From Chloroflexota bacterium (GTDB lineage Bacteria > Chloroflexota > Anaerolineae > Caldilineales > Caldilineaceae), in contig JAGWYN010000005.1 of assembly GCA_018969295.1 (NCBI GenBank), positions 101,008 through 165,007 of the forward strand: 64,000 nt of DNA, in the 5' to 3' direction. Shown piece after piece: positions 26,949 to 37,124 of this stretch. Positions within the stretch are counted from its first letter, which is position 1. Every line of letters starts with the position of its first letter. Both the position numbers and the translations under genes were made by a program. Under the pieces are notes generated by a model. It was not told the origin of the DNA. It saw only the letters and a list, made by a program, of their open reading frames with translations, and did no database searches.

Positions 26949-28394
26949 GGTGCGGTACGCAGGAGGCCATACGACCGGCAGCAGAGCAGGTTCCTGGCCG
27001 TCGACCGTATACATCAGGTAAAGGAGAGGCACCTCCAGCCATTGATGCCAGGCAGCCGCTGGCAGCTGAAGATCCTCTGGTGGACGTTTGGAACCGTAGG
27101 GAAAGGTATAGTGGCCGGCAGCCAGTTCGAGGTCGCTCGACTCCAACGCCACGGCCAGTTCGGGGCCACGCACAGCCCCCGAACGCTGGATGGCATCCGC
27201 AACCAGCAGCAGCGCATCGTGGGCCAGAAAAACCGTCAGCTCAGGCCAGGCCAGCCCACTTTGACGATACCGCTCGAAGAGCTCTTGTCCCATCGCAGTG
27301 GCGTTCGACGGCCAGGGCCCCCGCCGCACCACAATACTGCCCGCAGGCAGCACGCTGCGCAGGCCAAATTGCCCCGGGTCCAGCGCCCGCCGGCTGTGGT
27401 TGACCAGCAGAGTTCCTGTCTCCGGGCGAATGCCGGCGTCAAACAGCTGTGTATGCAGCGTCAGCGCGCCGTCGCCCCAAAGCACGATAAAAACAGCGTC
27501 GGGCACAGCAGGCATCGCCAGCAGACGGGCAATTTCAGGAGAAAAATCTATCATCGGCAGATCGACCCGATGCACAACCGTCTCGATCGCATGCTCTGCA
27601 AACCCTTGGCGGCTTTGCTCCACAAACAGGTCACCTGCTGCCGAATTTTCAGCGATCACAACAGCCAGCAGACGGCCATCCTGGTTGTAGTCTCCTACCT
27701 CTGCCAGCCACTGAGAGGGCATGGCTGCCACCATCGTTGTGTCCGGCGCGATACGAAAAAGGCTGGCTGGCTGGCTGGCTGTCAGGGAAGGCGCCGCTGC
27801 CTCCAGCACCACCATCGGCACCCTGTAACGCTCTGCCACCCCCGCCACCGCCGACGTCGCGCTGTCCCCCAACCCCACGATCAGCGCCCCAGCACACGCC
27901 TCGACAATCAGCTCTTCTGCCAACTGCACCGACCGCATCGGGTCGTCGGCACCATCATAGACAGCCAACCGCAGCGGCTTTCCCCCAATTCCTCCAGGGC
28001 TGAGCCGCTCCACAGCCAAATTGAGACCCGCCTGCATGCTGGTCGACCGCATCCAGAAAGCAGGAACCGACAGGGGCAACAAAACCCCGACCACCACTTC
28101 TTCTACATCAGCCAGATCCTGCGCACCACACGGCTGGGGCGGAGCAGGAGTCGGCGTCACAATCGTCTCACGGTAGACAACCCGCGTCACCTCAACCTCG
28201 ACGATCGGAGGAGCAGACGGTGGGCTCGGGGTCTCCCCGGGCCGCACGTTGTCAGGCAACAGCGTAGGGGTCGCCGGGGAGATCGCCGCAACACAGCCAG
28301 CCGCTCCCAGAGCGACCCACAGGAGCCCTATGATCCATCTGCAGCGGAAAAATGCATCTGCACCCATCAACCTTGCTTTGATCTTTCTGATCAT
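26925..28394 (-). CDS. Periplasmic-binding-like lipoprotein (branched-chain amino acid receptor type)
   Basis: A 489-residue exported lipoprotein. A basic start, one hydrophobic helix and the lipobox LGAAGC (Cys near 34) are followed by a Pro/Thr-rich linker (to about 85). The type I periplasmic-binding fold then follows, starting VVVGVLLPLS and including NLAVERL, DGADDPMRSVQLAEELI and ALIVGLGDSATSAVAGVAERYRVP split across the first lobe. This is the Leu/Ile/Val receptor family. No permease or ATPase is adjacent, so it may sense rather than transport. A five-copy AGCC repeat lies in the coding region. The 3' end overlaps trkH. Confidence 0.8.
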   Translation of the reverse strand: MIRKIKARLMGADAFFRCRWIIGLLWVALGAAGCVAAISPATPTLLPDNVRPGETPSPPSAPPIVEVEVTRVVYRETIVTPTPAPPQPCGAQDLADVEEVVVGVLLPLSVPAFWMRSTSMQAGLNLAVERLSPGGIGGKPLRLAVYDGADDPMRSVQLAEELIVEACAGALIVGLGDSATSAVAGVAERYRVPMVVLEAAAPSLTASQPASLFRIAPDTTMVAAMPSQWLAEVGDYNQDGRLLAVVIAENSAAGDLFVEQSRQGFAEHAIETVVHRVDLPMIDFSPEIARLLAMPAVPDAVFIVLWGDGALTLHTQLFDAGIRPETGTLLVNHSRRALDPGQFGLRSVLPAGSIVVRRGPWPSNATAMGQELFERYRQSGLAWPELTVFLAHDALLLVADAIQRSGAVRGPELAVALESSDLELAAGHYTFPYGSKRPPEDLQLPAAAWHQWLEVPLLYLMYTVDGQEPALLPVVWPPAYRTSAAPVGG

Positions 28395-28473
28395 GTGCCA
28401 GCCAGCGCCTCTGGGGGAGGGTCAATGCCTCGCGCTTTCAAGCCACAGTTCTGCCCAACCACTTTGCACTGTC

Positions 28474-28502
28474 AGTATAGCACAGGCTGCCAGAGCCGCC
28501 AA
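28474..28502 (-). promoter_or_regulatory. Promoter of the binding lipoprotein
   Basis: On the minus strand TTGGCG (28497-28502) and TATACT (28474-28479) are 17 bases apart, with a TGC extension before the -10. The -35 hexamer is the same as that of the coiled-coil/selB promoter. Confidence 0.6.
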
Positions 28503-28553
28503 ACCCCCTCTCTTCACCCCGCAGAGCGAACCGCTCCTTTGGGGCACAGATTT

Positions 28554-28583
28554 TTGCATCTCGCCCCTGGGCAGTGGCACAAT
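28554..28583 (+). promoter_or_regulatory. Possible promoter of the aminotransferase gene
   Basis: TTGCAT (28554-28559) and CACAAT (28578-28583) are 18 bases apart and divergent from the lipoprotein promoter. Confidence 0.4.
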
Positions 28584-28666
28584 GGCTCTCACAGAGAGGG
28601 CCGCCTGCTGCAGCGGCCTCGTCCATGAAAGCGTTTCAATCTGCCAACCAGAAAGGTTGCAATGCC

Positions 28667-29805
<1,139 letters not shown>

Positions 29806-29809
<4 letters not shown>

Positions 29810-30849
29810 ACAGACCCATCGATCTGCGCAGCGATACCGTGACCACCCCTACCCCGGCCATGCGCCAGGCTATGGCAGACGCTGTCGTCGGGGACGATGT
29901 CTACGGCGAAGACCCGACCGTCAATCGGCTGGAAGCACTCGTCGCCCAACGGCTCGGTAAAGAGGCAGCCCTCTTTGTCTCCAGCGGCACCATGGGCAAC
30001 CTGGTCTCCGTGCTCAGCCACTGCGGGCGCGGGGACGAGCTGATCCTGGGGGACCAGGCACATATCTTTCACTACGAACAAGGGGGAAGCTCCGCAGTCG
30101 GCGGCGTCCACCCCCATATTGTGCCCAACCAACCCGACGGAACCATCGACCTCGACCGGATCGCCAAAGCCATCCGCAGCGACAACGAACACTACCCGGC
30201 CACACGTCTGATTGCGCTGGAAAACACCCACAATCGCTGTGGAGGCAGCGTGTTGTCCCCTGACTACGTCGATGCTGTCGGCGAGTTGGCGCGCGCCCAC
30301 AACCTTGCGCTGCACATCGACGGCGCCCGCCTCTGGAATGCGGCGCAAGCGCTGGGGCTGCCCCCCGCCCGGCTCGTCGCCGCTGCCGACAGCGTCAGCG
30401 TCTGCTTCAGCAAAGGGCTGGCCGCGCCGGTTGGCTCGGCAGTCGCCGGTTCACAGACCTTCATCCGCCGGGCTCGCCGCATGCGCAAACAACTAGGTGG
30501 AGGGACACGCCAGGCAGGAGTGCTGGCCGCCGCCGCGCTCGTTGCCCTCGAAGAGATGGTCGACCGGCTGACCGAAGACCACCGCCATGCCCGCCAGCTG
30601 GCCGACGGCCTGGCTGCCCTCGACGGCATTGAGTTGGACCCAACCCGGATTCAGACCAATATTGTCTATTTCAAAGTCAATCAGCCCGGCTGGGATGCAG
30701 CCCGCCTCTCCCAGGCGCTGGCAGCGACAGAAATTCGGATCAACCCCACCGGGCCCAACCAGCTGCGCGCCGTCACCCACTACCAGATCAGCGCCGAACA
30801 GGTCGATTGGACCGTGGCCACAGTCCAAAACCTTCTGGCCAGCCAATAA
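29806..30849 (+). CDS. ltaE: Low-specificity L-threonine aldolase
   Basis: A 347-residue PLP enzyme that splits threonine or allo-threonine to glycine and acetaldehyde. It begins DLRSDTVTTPTPAMRQAM and continues GDDVYGEDPTVNRLE, FVSSGTMGN, HIDGARLWNAAQ and SVCFSKGLAAPVGS (the Lys that binds PLP). Its length is normal. It overlaps the aminotransferase by four bases. Glycine made here could be linked to glyoxylate by the partner enzyme (inference). Confidence 0.95.
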
Positions 30850-30861
30850 ACTGGCCAGAAG
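30832..30861 (+). terminator. Hairpin over the ltaE stop codon
   Basis: Eleven-base perfect arms CTTCTGGCCAG and CTGGCCAGAAG with an eight-base loop span the ltaE stop. There is no T run, so it may protect the 3' end or act as a weak terminator. Confidence 0.5.
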
Positions 30862-30866
30862 ACGGA

Positions 30867-30895
30867 TTGACAAGCCTCTCCTCCCTCGGTAGAAT
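30867..30895 (+). promoter_or_regulatory. hpf promoter
   Basis: TTGACA (30867-30872) and TAGAAT (30890-30895) are 17 bases apart. The leader to the start at 31032 is about 130 bases. Confidence 0.75.
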
Positions 30896-31031
30896 AGAAG
30901 CATGGAGGAGCCATTCAGAAAAACTTTCGATCTCTATCCACAGGTCAGCTGTCGAATGATTCCATCCAGCACAGATTGCCCGTCCCCCCCAATCCATCCT
31001 CTGAGAGACACACGCAGAAAGGAGCATGACC

Positions 31032-31601
31032 ATGAAAGTAATGGTCAACGGCCGTAATCTCGAGATAACGGAGTACATGCGCGAGTATGTCTCCAAAAAA
31101 GTGGACCGCCTCGAACGCTATCTGCCCCAGATTGGCGAGGTACGTGCCGACCTCAACCAGAACATGACCCGCTCCGCAGACGATCGCTTCACCGCCCAGA
31201 TCACCATCTGGGCAAATGGCCAGATCCTGCGCGCCGAAGAAGCCACCAGCGATATCTTTGCTTCGGTCGATGCCACGATCGACAAGATCTCCAGCCAGAT
31301 CCGGCGCTTCAAAGGACGACGTTTCGAAAGCAAACGCCGCGCAGCACATGCCGGGGCACGCGAACTGGAACCCACCTTCGAGTCCCCCAGCATTGAGCCC
31401 GGCGAAGCAGAAGAACCTGGCTACATCATCCGCCGCAAACAGTTCCTGGTCGAACCGATGGGAGAGGAAGAAGCACTCGAACAGATGGAACTGCTCGGCC
31501 ACGATTTCTACGTCTTTTTCAACCCGCAGACCAACGGCGTCAACGTCATCTACCGACGGCGGGATGGAAACTATGGACTTTTGATCCCTGCTGCCGGCTG
31601 A
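31032..31601 (+). CDS. hpf: Ribosome hibernation promoting factor, long form
   Basis: HPF (189 residues) stops idle ribosomes and, in the long form, dimerises them to 100S particles. The N-terminal domain (about 1-100) carries VNGRNLEITEYMREYVSKK, and the C-terminal dimerisation domain (about 130-189) carries YIIRRKQFLVEPMGEEEAL, HDFYVFFN and VIYRRRDGNYGLL. The ATG at 31032 is seven bases after AAAGGAG; the one at 31026 is too close to it. It has its own promoter and is followed by a strong hairpin. Confidence 0.95.
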   Translation: MKVMVNGRNLEITEYMREYVSKKVDRLERYLPQIGEVRADLNQNMTRSADDRFTAQITIWANGQILRAEEATSDIFASVDATIDKISSQIRRFKGRRFESKRRAAHAGARELEPTFESPSIEPGEAEEPGYIIRRKQFLVEPMGEEEALEQMELLGHDFYVFFNPQTNGVNVIYRRRDGNYGLLIPAAG

Positions 31602-31620
31602 AAGAGCCCACGTCCCCGCT

Positions 31621-31668
31621 GACTTTCCTCAGCGGGGGGCGATACGTTGCCCCCCGCTGAGGAAAGTC
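31621..31668. terminator. Strong hairpin between convergent hpf and the hydrolase gene
   Basis: Perfect 20-base arms (31621-31640 and 31649-31668) surround the loop GATACGTT. The right arm overlaps the minus-strand stop codon at 31667-31669. It can serve both convergent genes, but no T run follows on the plus strand. Confidence 0.7.
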
Positions 31669-32698
31669 ATACTACCCCAGGCAGCCAATCTTCGATTGGG
31701 TCGGTCGACCGCACACGCCGCATCCCAGCTTCTGCAAACCGTGCAAAGGCTGCGTCCGCTGCATCCGTGTAGTCGACCACCCCCTGCACCACCACCGGCG
31801 AGGTGCAGTCTTCCAACAAAAAACAACGCGCCAGCAAGGCTGGGTCGTGCTCCAGATAGGCGTCGAGCAGATCCTGCACGGTCCAGGCCACACAATGGCT
31901 CTTGGCCTGACCGGCGATCAACAGCGCATCAAAGCTGCGCAGCTTGTCCAGCAGGGCCCGATTGACCCAGCCAACCGGCTTCCCCCCCATATCGCTCTCC
32001 ACCTCAGGGCCGATCGCCGAATAATTCTCGGTCAAGACTGCGTTGCCCTTGACTTGGAACTCCGGCTGGCTGTGGCGGGCAATCCCATGAAAAAAGAGCG
32101 CCTCCTCGAATGCGGGTACCAACGCATGGCCAATGCTGCCCAACATCGCATGGTAGGGCCAGACAGTCAACGCATAATGTCCAGAGTGCCCGAGCCGCCG
32201 GGCGTAGTGCAGCAGATATTCCTGCACATAGCCTGCCTCTAGCCCCAACGTCGTGCTCAGCGATTCGTTGAACCGCCACACTCCTTGCTCCAGATCCTGC
32301 AAGGTAATCTGGGTATGGGGTGCAGGATGGTTGCCCGCCACATCCACAAAAAAAACCGGATGAAAAATCTGGGCGGCCTGATGAGTGTCCAAGGTGGGAA
32401 AGATCTGGGTCACCCGATCCAGATTGCGATAGATGAACTCGCACAGCCGTCGGTTGTCCTCCACAGCGCCCAGCCCCGAGCGCCCCGCAACAAAGAGTTC
32501 AAATCCAGGAATGCAGAAGGTATTCTGCACATCTACCGCCAACAAGGCCACCCGCAGACGGTCTGCGCGCGCCGGATGCAGCACATGGCGGGCAGACCAG
32601 GACTCCGCTTCCAGCTCACGCTCGGCATAATTGACCCGCCAGATCTCCCCTACTCTGGCCGCATCGTAGTGGGGCGGCAACGGCAGTGTATTCCTCAT
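31667..32698 (-). CDS. Isochorismatase/nicotinamidase-like cysteine hydrolase
   Basis: A 343-residue cytoplasmic hydrolase of the isochorismatase superfamily. The Asp-Lys-Cys triad can be placed: Asp in LLAVDVQNTF, Lys in FQVKGNAVLTENYSAIG and Cys in AGQAKSHCVAWTVQDLL. The nicotinamidase-like metal-site region is DTHQAAQIFHP. It is longer than usual because of an N-terminal extension of about 50 residues and inserts. An amide such as nicotinamide is a likely substrate type but is not certain. The start at 32698 follows GAGGAG; the ATG at 32734 lacks such a site. Confidence 0.78.
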   Translation of the reverse strand: MRNTLPLPPHYDAARVGEIWRVNYAERELEAESWSARHVLHPARADRLRVALLAVDVQNTFCIPGFELFVAGRSGLGAVEDNRRLCEFIYRNLDRVTQIFPTLDTHQAAQIFHPVFFVDVAGNHPAPHTQITLQDLEQGVWRFNESLSTTLGLEAGYVQEYLLHYARRLGHSGHYALTVWPYHAMLGSIGHALVPAFEEALFFHGIARHSQPEFQVKGNAVLTENYSAIGPEVESDMGGKPVGWVNRALLDKLRSFDALLIAGQAKSHCVAWTVQDLLDAYLEHDPALLARCFLLEDCTSPVVVQGVVDYTDAADAAFARFAEAGMRRVRSTDPIEDWLPGVV

Positions 32699-32779
32699 CG
32701 AATCTCCTCGCACAAGTTCATGAAACTGGGACACCCATCAAACCTTACCATCGACAGCTGGCCTTGTCCCCCCCCTGTC

Positions 32780-33940
32780 TCAGATGGCGTCCGAAAGGTT
32801 GGGGTCCAGCGGCAGCGACAGCGGCATCCCACCCGCACGGCTGGAAAGGCGGATTGCCAGCGTCAGCTCCTGGTCAAGCCTGGCCTGCTGCGGCCCATAG
32901 CTGGGTTCACTGCCAGTGCGCACCGCCTCCACCAGGCTGAGAAGGCAGCCCGCAACTCCGATTTCGTCGTCGTGCCACTGCACCCCCTGCCCCTTGACCG
33001 CTGGCCGGAAGGGGTTCTCCCAAAGCACGACAGGCTGTTCGGGCAGGCCGGTATGTGCCACCATGGCCACCAACGCCCCACCGTCGTTGCGCTCCCAACG
33101 CCGCTCGATTGTGATGAAGTGCGGGGCCTCCCCCCCAGGTGCGATCAGACTCAGCCACTCCTGCACCTCCAGGTTGACCCCGACCGTGATTCCCATCCCC
33201 CGTTCTGCCAGAAAACGGCTGCTGCGCCACCAGCGCGCCGCCGAATCGTATCCGACGCTTGTCCAGTGGTAGTGGCCAAGCCGCCCACCCTCAAATTCGA
33301 TCAGCCCATGCTCCTGGGTTTCACGGCGTTCCCCGCGGGTGCCTGCCAGCCGTGACCAGTGGGCCGCCAATGGGTAGTCGCGAACCAGCCCCAGCACCTG
33401 CACCGGCCGGGCGTCGAACCCCAGGTAGCTGCGCAGCACACTGACCCCATGGTAGCCGTGGCCAGCAAAGTCGTTGAAAGAGGTGTGCACTTGCCCAAAG
33501 AGCCCGGCACGAATCAACGCCAGCTTGATCTGTTCCAACGGCCGCCGGTGAAACTGCTCTGCCACCTCAATCTTGAGCCCGCGCCGCTCGGCCGCAGCGA
33601 TAATCGCATCTGCCTCACTCAGCTTGTGGGCGATCGGGGTCTCCAGCAACAGATGCAGACCCGCTTCGGCCGCAGCCAGGCCGACAGCACCGTTGGCCCC
33701 ATAGGCGACCGACACAATACCGATCTCGGGCGCCGTCTCCCGCCGCAGCCGGTCGAGCTCGGTATACCATGGCACGCCAAGCAACTCCCCCAGCGCCCGC
33801 GCTGGCTCAGCACTTCTCCCCCAGACAGCGACCAACTCGACCTCCTCCGACAGGGCACGCAGAATGGGCCCATACAAATAGGCGGATCGCTTGGCGGTCC
33901 CTATGATGGCTATGCGAATTTTGCGGTTGGGGTCGGACAT
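32780..33940 (-). CDS. Gfo/Idh/MocA-family oxidoreductase
   Basis: A 386-residue NAD(P)-dependent oxidoreductase of the glucose-fructose oxidoreductase/inositol dehydrogenase family. The Rossmann domain starts IRIAIIGTAKRSAYLYGP, an altered dinucleotide loop. The usual EKP motif appears as LLLETPIAHKLSEAD, with Thr-Pro instead of Lys-Pro; the catalytic Lys is therefore missing or displaced. The C-terminal sheet domain includes EVAEQFHRRP and HGYHGVSVLRSYLG. Loss of the EKP lysine suggests an atypical or non-catalytic member. The start at 33940 fits the domain better than 33973. Confidence 0.75.
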   Translation of the reverse strand: MSDPNRKIRIAIIGTAKRSAYLYGPILRALSEEVELVAVWGRSAEPARALGELLGVPWYTELDRLRRETAPEIGIVSVAYGANGAVGLAAAEAGLHLLLETPIAHKLSEADAIIAAAERRGLKIEVAEQFHRRPLEQIKLALIRAGLFGQVHTSFNDFAGHGYHGVSVLRSYLGFDARPVQVLGLVRDYPLAAHWSRLAGTRGERRETQEHGLIEFEGGRLGHYHWTSVGYDSAARWWRSSRFLAERGMGITVGVNLEVQEWLSLIAPGGEAPHFITIERRWERNDGGALVAMVAHTGLPEQPVVLWENPFRPAVKGQGVQWHDDEIGVAGCLLSLVEAVRTGSEPSYGPQQARLDQELTLAIRLSSRAGGMPLSLPLDPNLSDAI

Positions 33941-34093
33941 GGTCTTTGGCTGCCTTTCTTGATCTGTTTTCAAACCCAGTTCCTTGTATTCTACTCGATT
34001 TCACAACACCCCCCCAGTTTCAGCCTGGCCAGCATTTCGTTGTACACTTCTCGCCAAGAGATTCACTTTCAGGTCGCAGGCAAGGCAGGCATC

Positions 34094-35194
34094 ATGGCTC
34101 TAGGAATCGGCATCGTTGGGCTCCCCAACGTCGGCAAAAGCACAACGTTCAACGCGCTGACCAAAGCACAAAACGCAGAAGCAGCCAACTACCCCTTCTG
34201 CACGATCGAACCCAACAAGGCGATCGTCGCCGTGCCCGACCCGCGCGTGGACCGGCTGGCCGAGCTGGTCAAACCCGAAAAAATCATCTACACCACAGTC
34301 GAGTTCATCGATATCGCCGGGCTGGTCAAAGGCGCCAGTCAGGGAGAAGGGCTCGGCAACCAGTTCCTCGCCAATATCCGCGAGACCGCTGCCATCGTCC
34401 ATGTGGTGCGCTGCTTCGACGACGAAAATGTCATCCATGTCTCCGCCCGCCCCGACCCCCGCAGCGACATCGAGATCATCAACACCGAGCTGATGATCGC
34501 CGACCTCCAACAGCTCGAACGCAAACTCGACAAGCTCGCCCGCGAAGTCAAAGGCGACAAACGGCTCCTCCCTGTCCAAGAAGTTGCCTTCGCTTTGCAA
34601 GAGCAGCTCGGACAGGGGATCCCAGTCACAGCCTACCCCGATCGAGAGAGCGAAGCCTTCAAAAACCTGAACAAAGAGATGCGCTTTTTGACCGGGAAAA
34701 AAGTCATCTATGTCGCCAATGTCGACGAAGATCACCTGACCACAGACAACGAGTACGTGCGCACAGTCCGCCAGATCGCACAAAGCCACAACGCCGAGTT
34801 CGTCAAACTCTGCGCCAAGCTCGAACAGGACATGGCCGGGCTCACCGACGCCGAACGCCATGAATTTCTGGCAACGATTGGGGTCGAGGAAACGGGGCTC
34901 GAACAGGTGATCCACAAAGGCTACCATGCCCTGGACCTGATCGCCTTCTTCACGGCAGGCCCCAAAGAGGTGCGCGCCTGGACCGTACGTCAGGGGGCCA
35001 AGGCCCCCGAAGCGGCCGGCACCATCCACTCCGACTTCGAACGTGGCTTCATTCGCGCCGAAGTGATCCCCTATGCCACCTATCTACGTCTGGGCAGCGA
35101 AGTTGCCGCCAAAGCCGCAGGCGAGATGCGCGTCGAAGGCCGCGACTATGTCGTACACGACGGCGACGTGATGCATTTTCGTTTCAACGTCTGA
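34094..35194 (+). CDS. ychF: Redox-regulated ATPase/GTPase YchF
   Basis: YchF/OLA1 (366 residues) is a conserved P-loop ATPase that binds ribosomes and affects stress responses. It has GIVGLPNVGKSTTFNALT (P-loop), DIAGLVKGASQGEGLGNQFL, then a coiled-coil insert and the C-terminal TGS domain with FFTAGPKEVRAW, GTIHSDFERGFIRAEVI and VEGRDYVVHDGDVMHFRF. The ATG at 34094 starts at the G domain; longer frames upstream overlap the divergent oxidoreductase. Confidence 0.97.
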   Translation: MALGIGIVGLPNVGKSTTFNALTKAQNAEAANYPFCTIEPNKAIVAVPDPRVDRLAELVKPEKIIYTTVEFIDIAGLVKGASQGEGLGNQFLANIRETAAIVHVVRCFDDENVIHVSARPDPRSDIEIINTELMIADLQQLERKLDKLAREVKGDKRLLPVQEVAFALQEQLGQGIPVTAYPDRESEAFKNLNKEMRFLTGKKVIYVANVDEDHLTTDNEYVRTVRQIAQSHNAEFVKLCAKLEQDMAGLTDAERHEFLATIGVEETGLEQVIHKGYHALDLIAFFTAGPKEVRAWTVRQGAKAPEAAGTIHSDFERGFIRAEVIPYATYLRLGSEVAAKAAGEMRVEGRDYVVHDGDVMHFRFNV

Positions 35195-35202
35195 TCTACA
35201 AC

Positions 35203-36195
35203 TCAACGAATCCTGCGCCCAACCAGGGTCTGGGTGACCACCGAGAGGACCAGAATCAGGCCATAGATCAGTTCTGTCCAAAACCCGGACATCCCGATCG
35301 CTACAATCCCGGCGTTGATGGCCCCCACAATGAACGAAGCGACGAACGTCCCGTAGAGCGTGCCGACCCCCCCAAAAACGGAGGTTCCTCCCAAAAAAAC
35401 CGAGGAAAGCGTATTGAGCAGATAGCCCTCGCCCAACGTCGGCCAGTAGTAGGTCACCTCCAAACTGGCCACCAGCCCTGCAAAGGCGGCGGCAAAGCCA
35501 GCCAGGCCAAAGACCCCAATCTTGGTGCGGTCGACATCTACCCCCATCAGCCGGGCGCTGTCGGCATTGTCGCCGGTCAGATAGACATGGGCTCCAAAAC
35601 GGTGGCGGTTGAGCAGCAGCCAGCAAAACAGGGCAAAAAGCACCATCCAGACCATCTGCATCGGGAGGAAGCCGAACAGGCGGCCCACAAAGATATCATA
35701 AAAGAAGGTCTCGCGGGTCGGCAGCAGCGAAGTTCCGGTGCCACCCGTCAGCACCTTGACCACACCTCGCCAAAAAAAACTCGTTCCGATCGTCACAACC
35801 AAGGATGGCACCCCAATTTTGGCGACGATGATGCCGTTGAGCATGCCGGCCCCCAGCCCCATCAGGAGCATCAACGGCAGCGCCAGCGCAAGATTGCCGG
35901 TCGCCATCATGACCGCAGCAAAAACCCACATGCTGACCGTCATGATCGCAGGAAAGGAGAGGTCGATCTCCCCCGTAATGACCACCATCGTCAACGGCAA
36001 GGCCATGATCCCAAAAAAAGGTGTTGTCGACATGAACGCCTGGTAGATGTTCGGACGAAAAAACGTTTCGGGCGAACCAATTGCAAAAATCGCCCAAATG
36101 ACAATTGCCACCGCTGTAATCCCTACCTGCAACGCGTTGCTTCGCAGCCAGAGCAGCAACGGCGAACGTCCAGCTGCCAGACCTCCAGGATTCAT
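35203..36195 (-). CDS. Sugar-type ABC transporter permease
   Basis: A 330-residue inner-membrane permease of the ribose/xylose/fructose (CUT2) class, with about eight to ten hydrophobic helices. The family segment is IGTSFFWRGVVKVLTGG followed later by GDNADSARLMGVDVDRTKIGVFGLAGFAA, the cytoplasmic loop that meets the ATPase. The start overlaps the stop of the ATPase gene (ATGA). It is the last gene of the minus-strand operon binding protein, ATPase, permease. The substrate is unproven. Confidence 0.9.
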   Translation of the reverse strand: MNPGGLAAGRSPLLLWLRSNALQVGITAVAIVIWAIFAIGSPETFFRPNIYQAFMSTTPFFGIMALPLTMVVITGEIDLSFPAIMTVSMWVFAAVMMATGNLALALPLMLLMGLGAGMLNGIIVAKIGVPSLVVTIGTSFFWRGVVKVLTGGTGTSLLPTRETFFYDIFVGRLFGFLPMQMVWMVLFALFCWLLLNRHRFGAHVYLTGDNADSARLMGVDVDRTKIGVFGLAGFAAAFAGLVASLEVTYYWPTLGEGYLLNTLSSVFLGGTSVFGGVGTLYGTFVASFIVGAINAGIVAIGMSGFWTELIYGLILVLSVVTQTLVGRRIR

Positions 36196-36968
36196 CCCTT
36201 TTTCTCCTGTTCCAACCTGCCTGTGCGAGCGACCCGATAGAGACGCTCGATCAGTTCATCGAGCGTCACATCCGCCTTCTTAAATTCACCGGCAATGCGG
36301 CCGCGGTCCAACACCACGATCCGGTCGACAACCGGATAGACATGAAAGATGTTGTGGTCAATAAAGATGCCTGCCTTGCCCGCCTGGGCGATCCCTGCAA
36401 TGAAGTCCAGCACCTTGCGGGTCTCTGAGAGCGAAAGCGCCATGGTCGGCTCGTCCAGAATGATCAACTCCGCCTCAAAATGCAGCGCCCGCGTGATGGC
36501 AATCCCCTGCCGCTCGCCGCCTGACATCGTCCGCACTGGGGTCTCTGGGCTGACCGCCTTGGAAGTGAACCCCATATGCTGGGTCATCATTTTCTGCGTG
36601 ATGCTGCGCATCTTGCCAATGTCGAGCATTCCCCACCGGTTGGCAAGTTCTCGCCCCATAAAAATGTTGCGCCAGACACTCTGGTCATCTGCCAACGCCT
36701 TTTCCTGATAGACTGTCTCCACCCCCAGCTGGCGAGCCTTGGCGACGGTCAGATGGTCGAAGCGCTGCCCATGAAAATAGATCTCCCCGCCTGGGTCGGG
36801 CTGGTAATAGCCGGTGATAATTTTGATCAGGGTCGATTTTCCAGCCCCGTTGTCGCCAAGGAGACCCACCACTTCCCCTGGATACACCTCCAGGTTGATC
36901 TCCTGCAACGATTTGACTTCACCAAACGATTTAGACACGTGAATCAGCCGGACCGTCGGCTCAGCCAT
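36192..36968 (-). CDS. Sugar-type ABC transporter ATP-binding protein, single domain
   Basis: A 258-residue ABC ATPase: Walker A GDNGAGKST, Q-loop VYQEKALADDQSVWRNIFMGRE, signature TMSGGERQGIAITRAL (M-SGGE variant) and Walker B LIILDEPTMALS. Most CUT2 transporters use an ATPase with two fused nucleotide domains; this is a single domain, as in the FrcA fructose type, and would work as a homodimer. The start at 36968 follows GGAGGAG; the earlier ATG adds a non-family leader. Translation is coupled to the permease. Confidence 0.9.
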   Translation of the reverse strand: MAEPTVRLIHVSKSFGEVKSLQEINLEVYPGEVVGLLGDNGAGKSTLIKIITGYYQPDPGGEIYFHGQRFDHLTVAKARQLGVETVYQEKALADDQSVWRNIFMGRELANRWGMLDIGKMRSITQKMMTQHMGFTSKAVSPETPVRTMSGGERQGIAITRALHFEAELIILDEPTMALSLSETRKVLDFIAGIAQAGKAGIFIDHNIFHVYPVVDRIVVLDRGRIAGEFKKADVTLDELIERLYRVARTGRLEQEKKG

Positions 36969-37065
36969 GCACGACACTCCTCCCCAACAACAGACAGATC
37001 GTATCCAGGACCCTGACAGCATCCAAGAAGAGCTCTTCTACACCGGTTGTGCAACAGATTCATCA

Positions 37066-37095
37066 GCCAGGTTGCACGGGAGAGTGCAACCTGGC
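37066..37095 (-). promoter_or_regulatory. Intercistronic hairpin between binding protein and ATPase genes
   Basis: Twelve-base perfect arms GCCAGGTTGCAC and GTGCAACCTGGC with a six-base loop lie between the binding-protein and ATPase genes. Without a T run on the minus strand it probably stabilises the upstream mRNA, so that binding protein outnumbers the transporter. Confidence 0.65.
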
Positions 37096-37124
37096 CATTC
37101 AAAAGCAGCGGAGGATCCGCGGCG

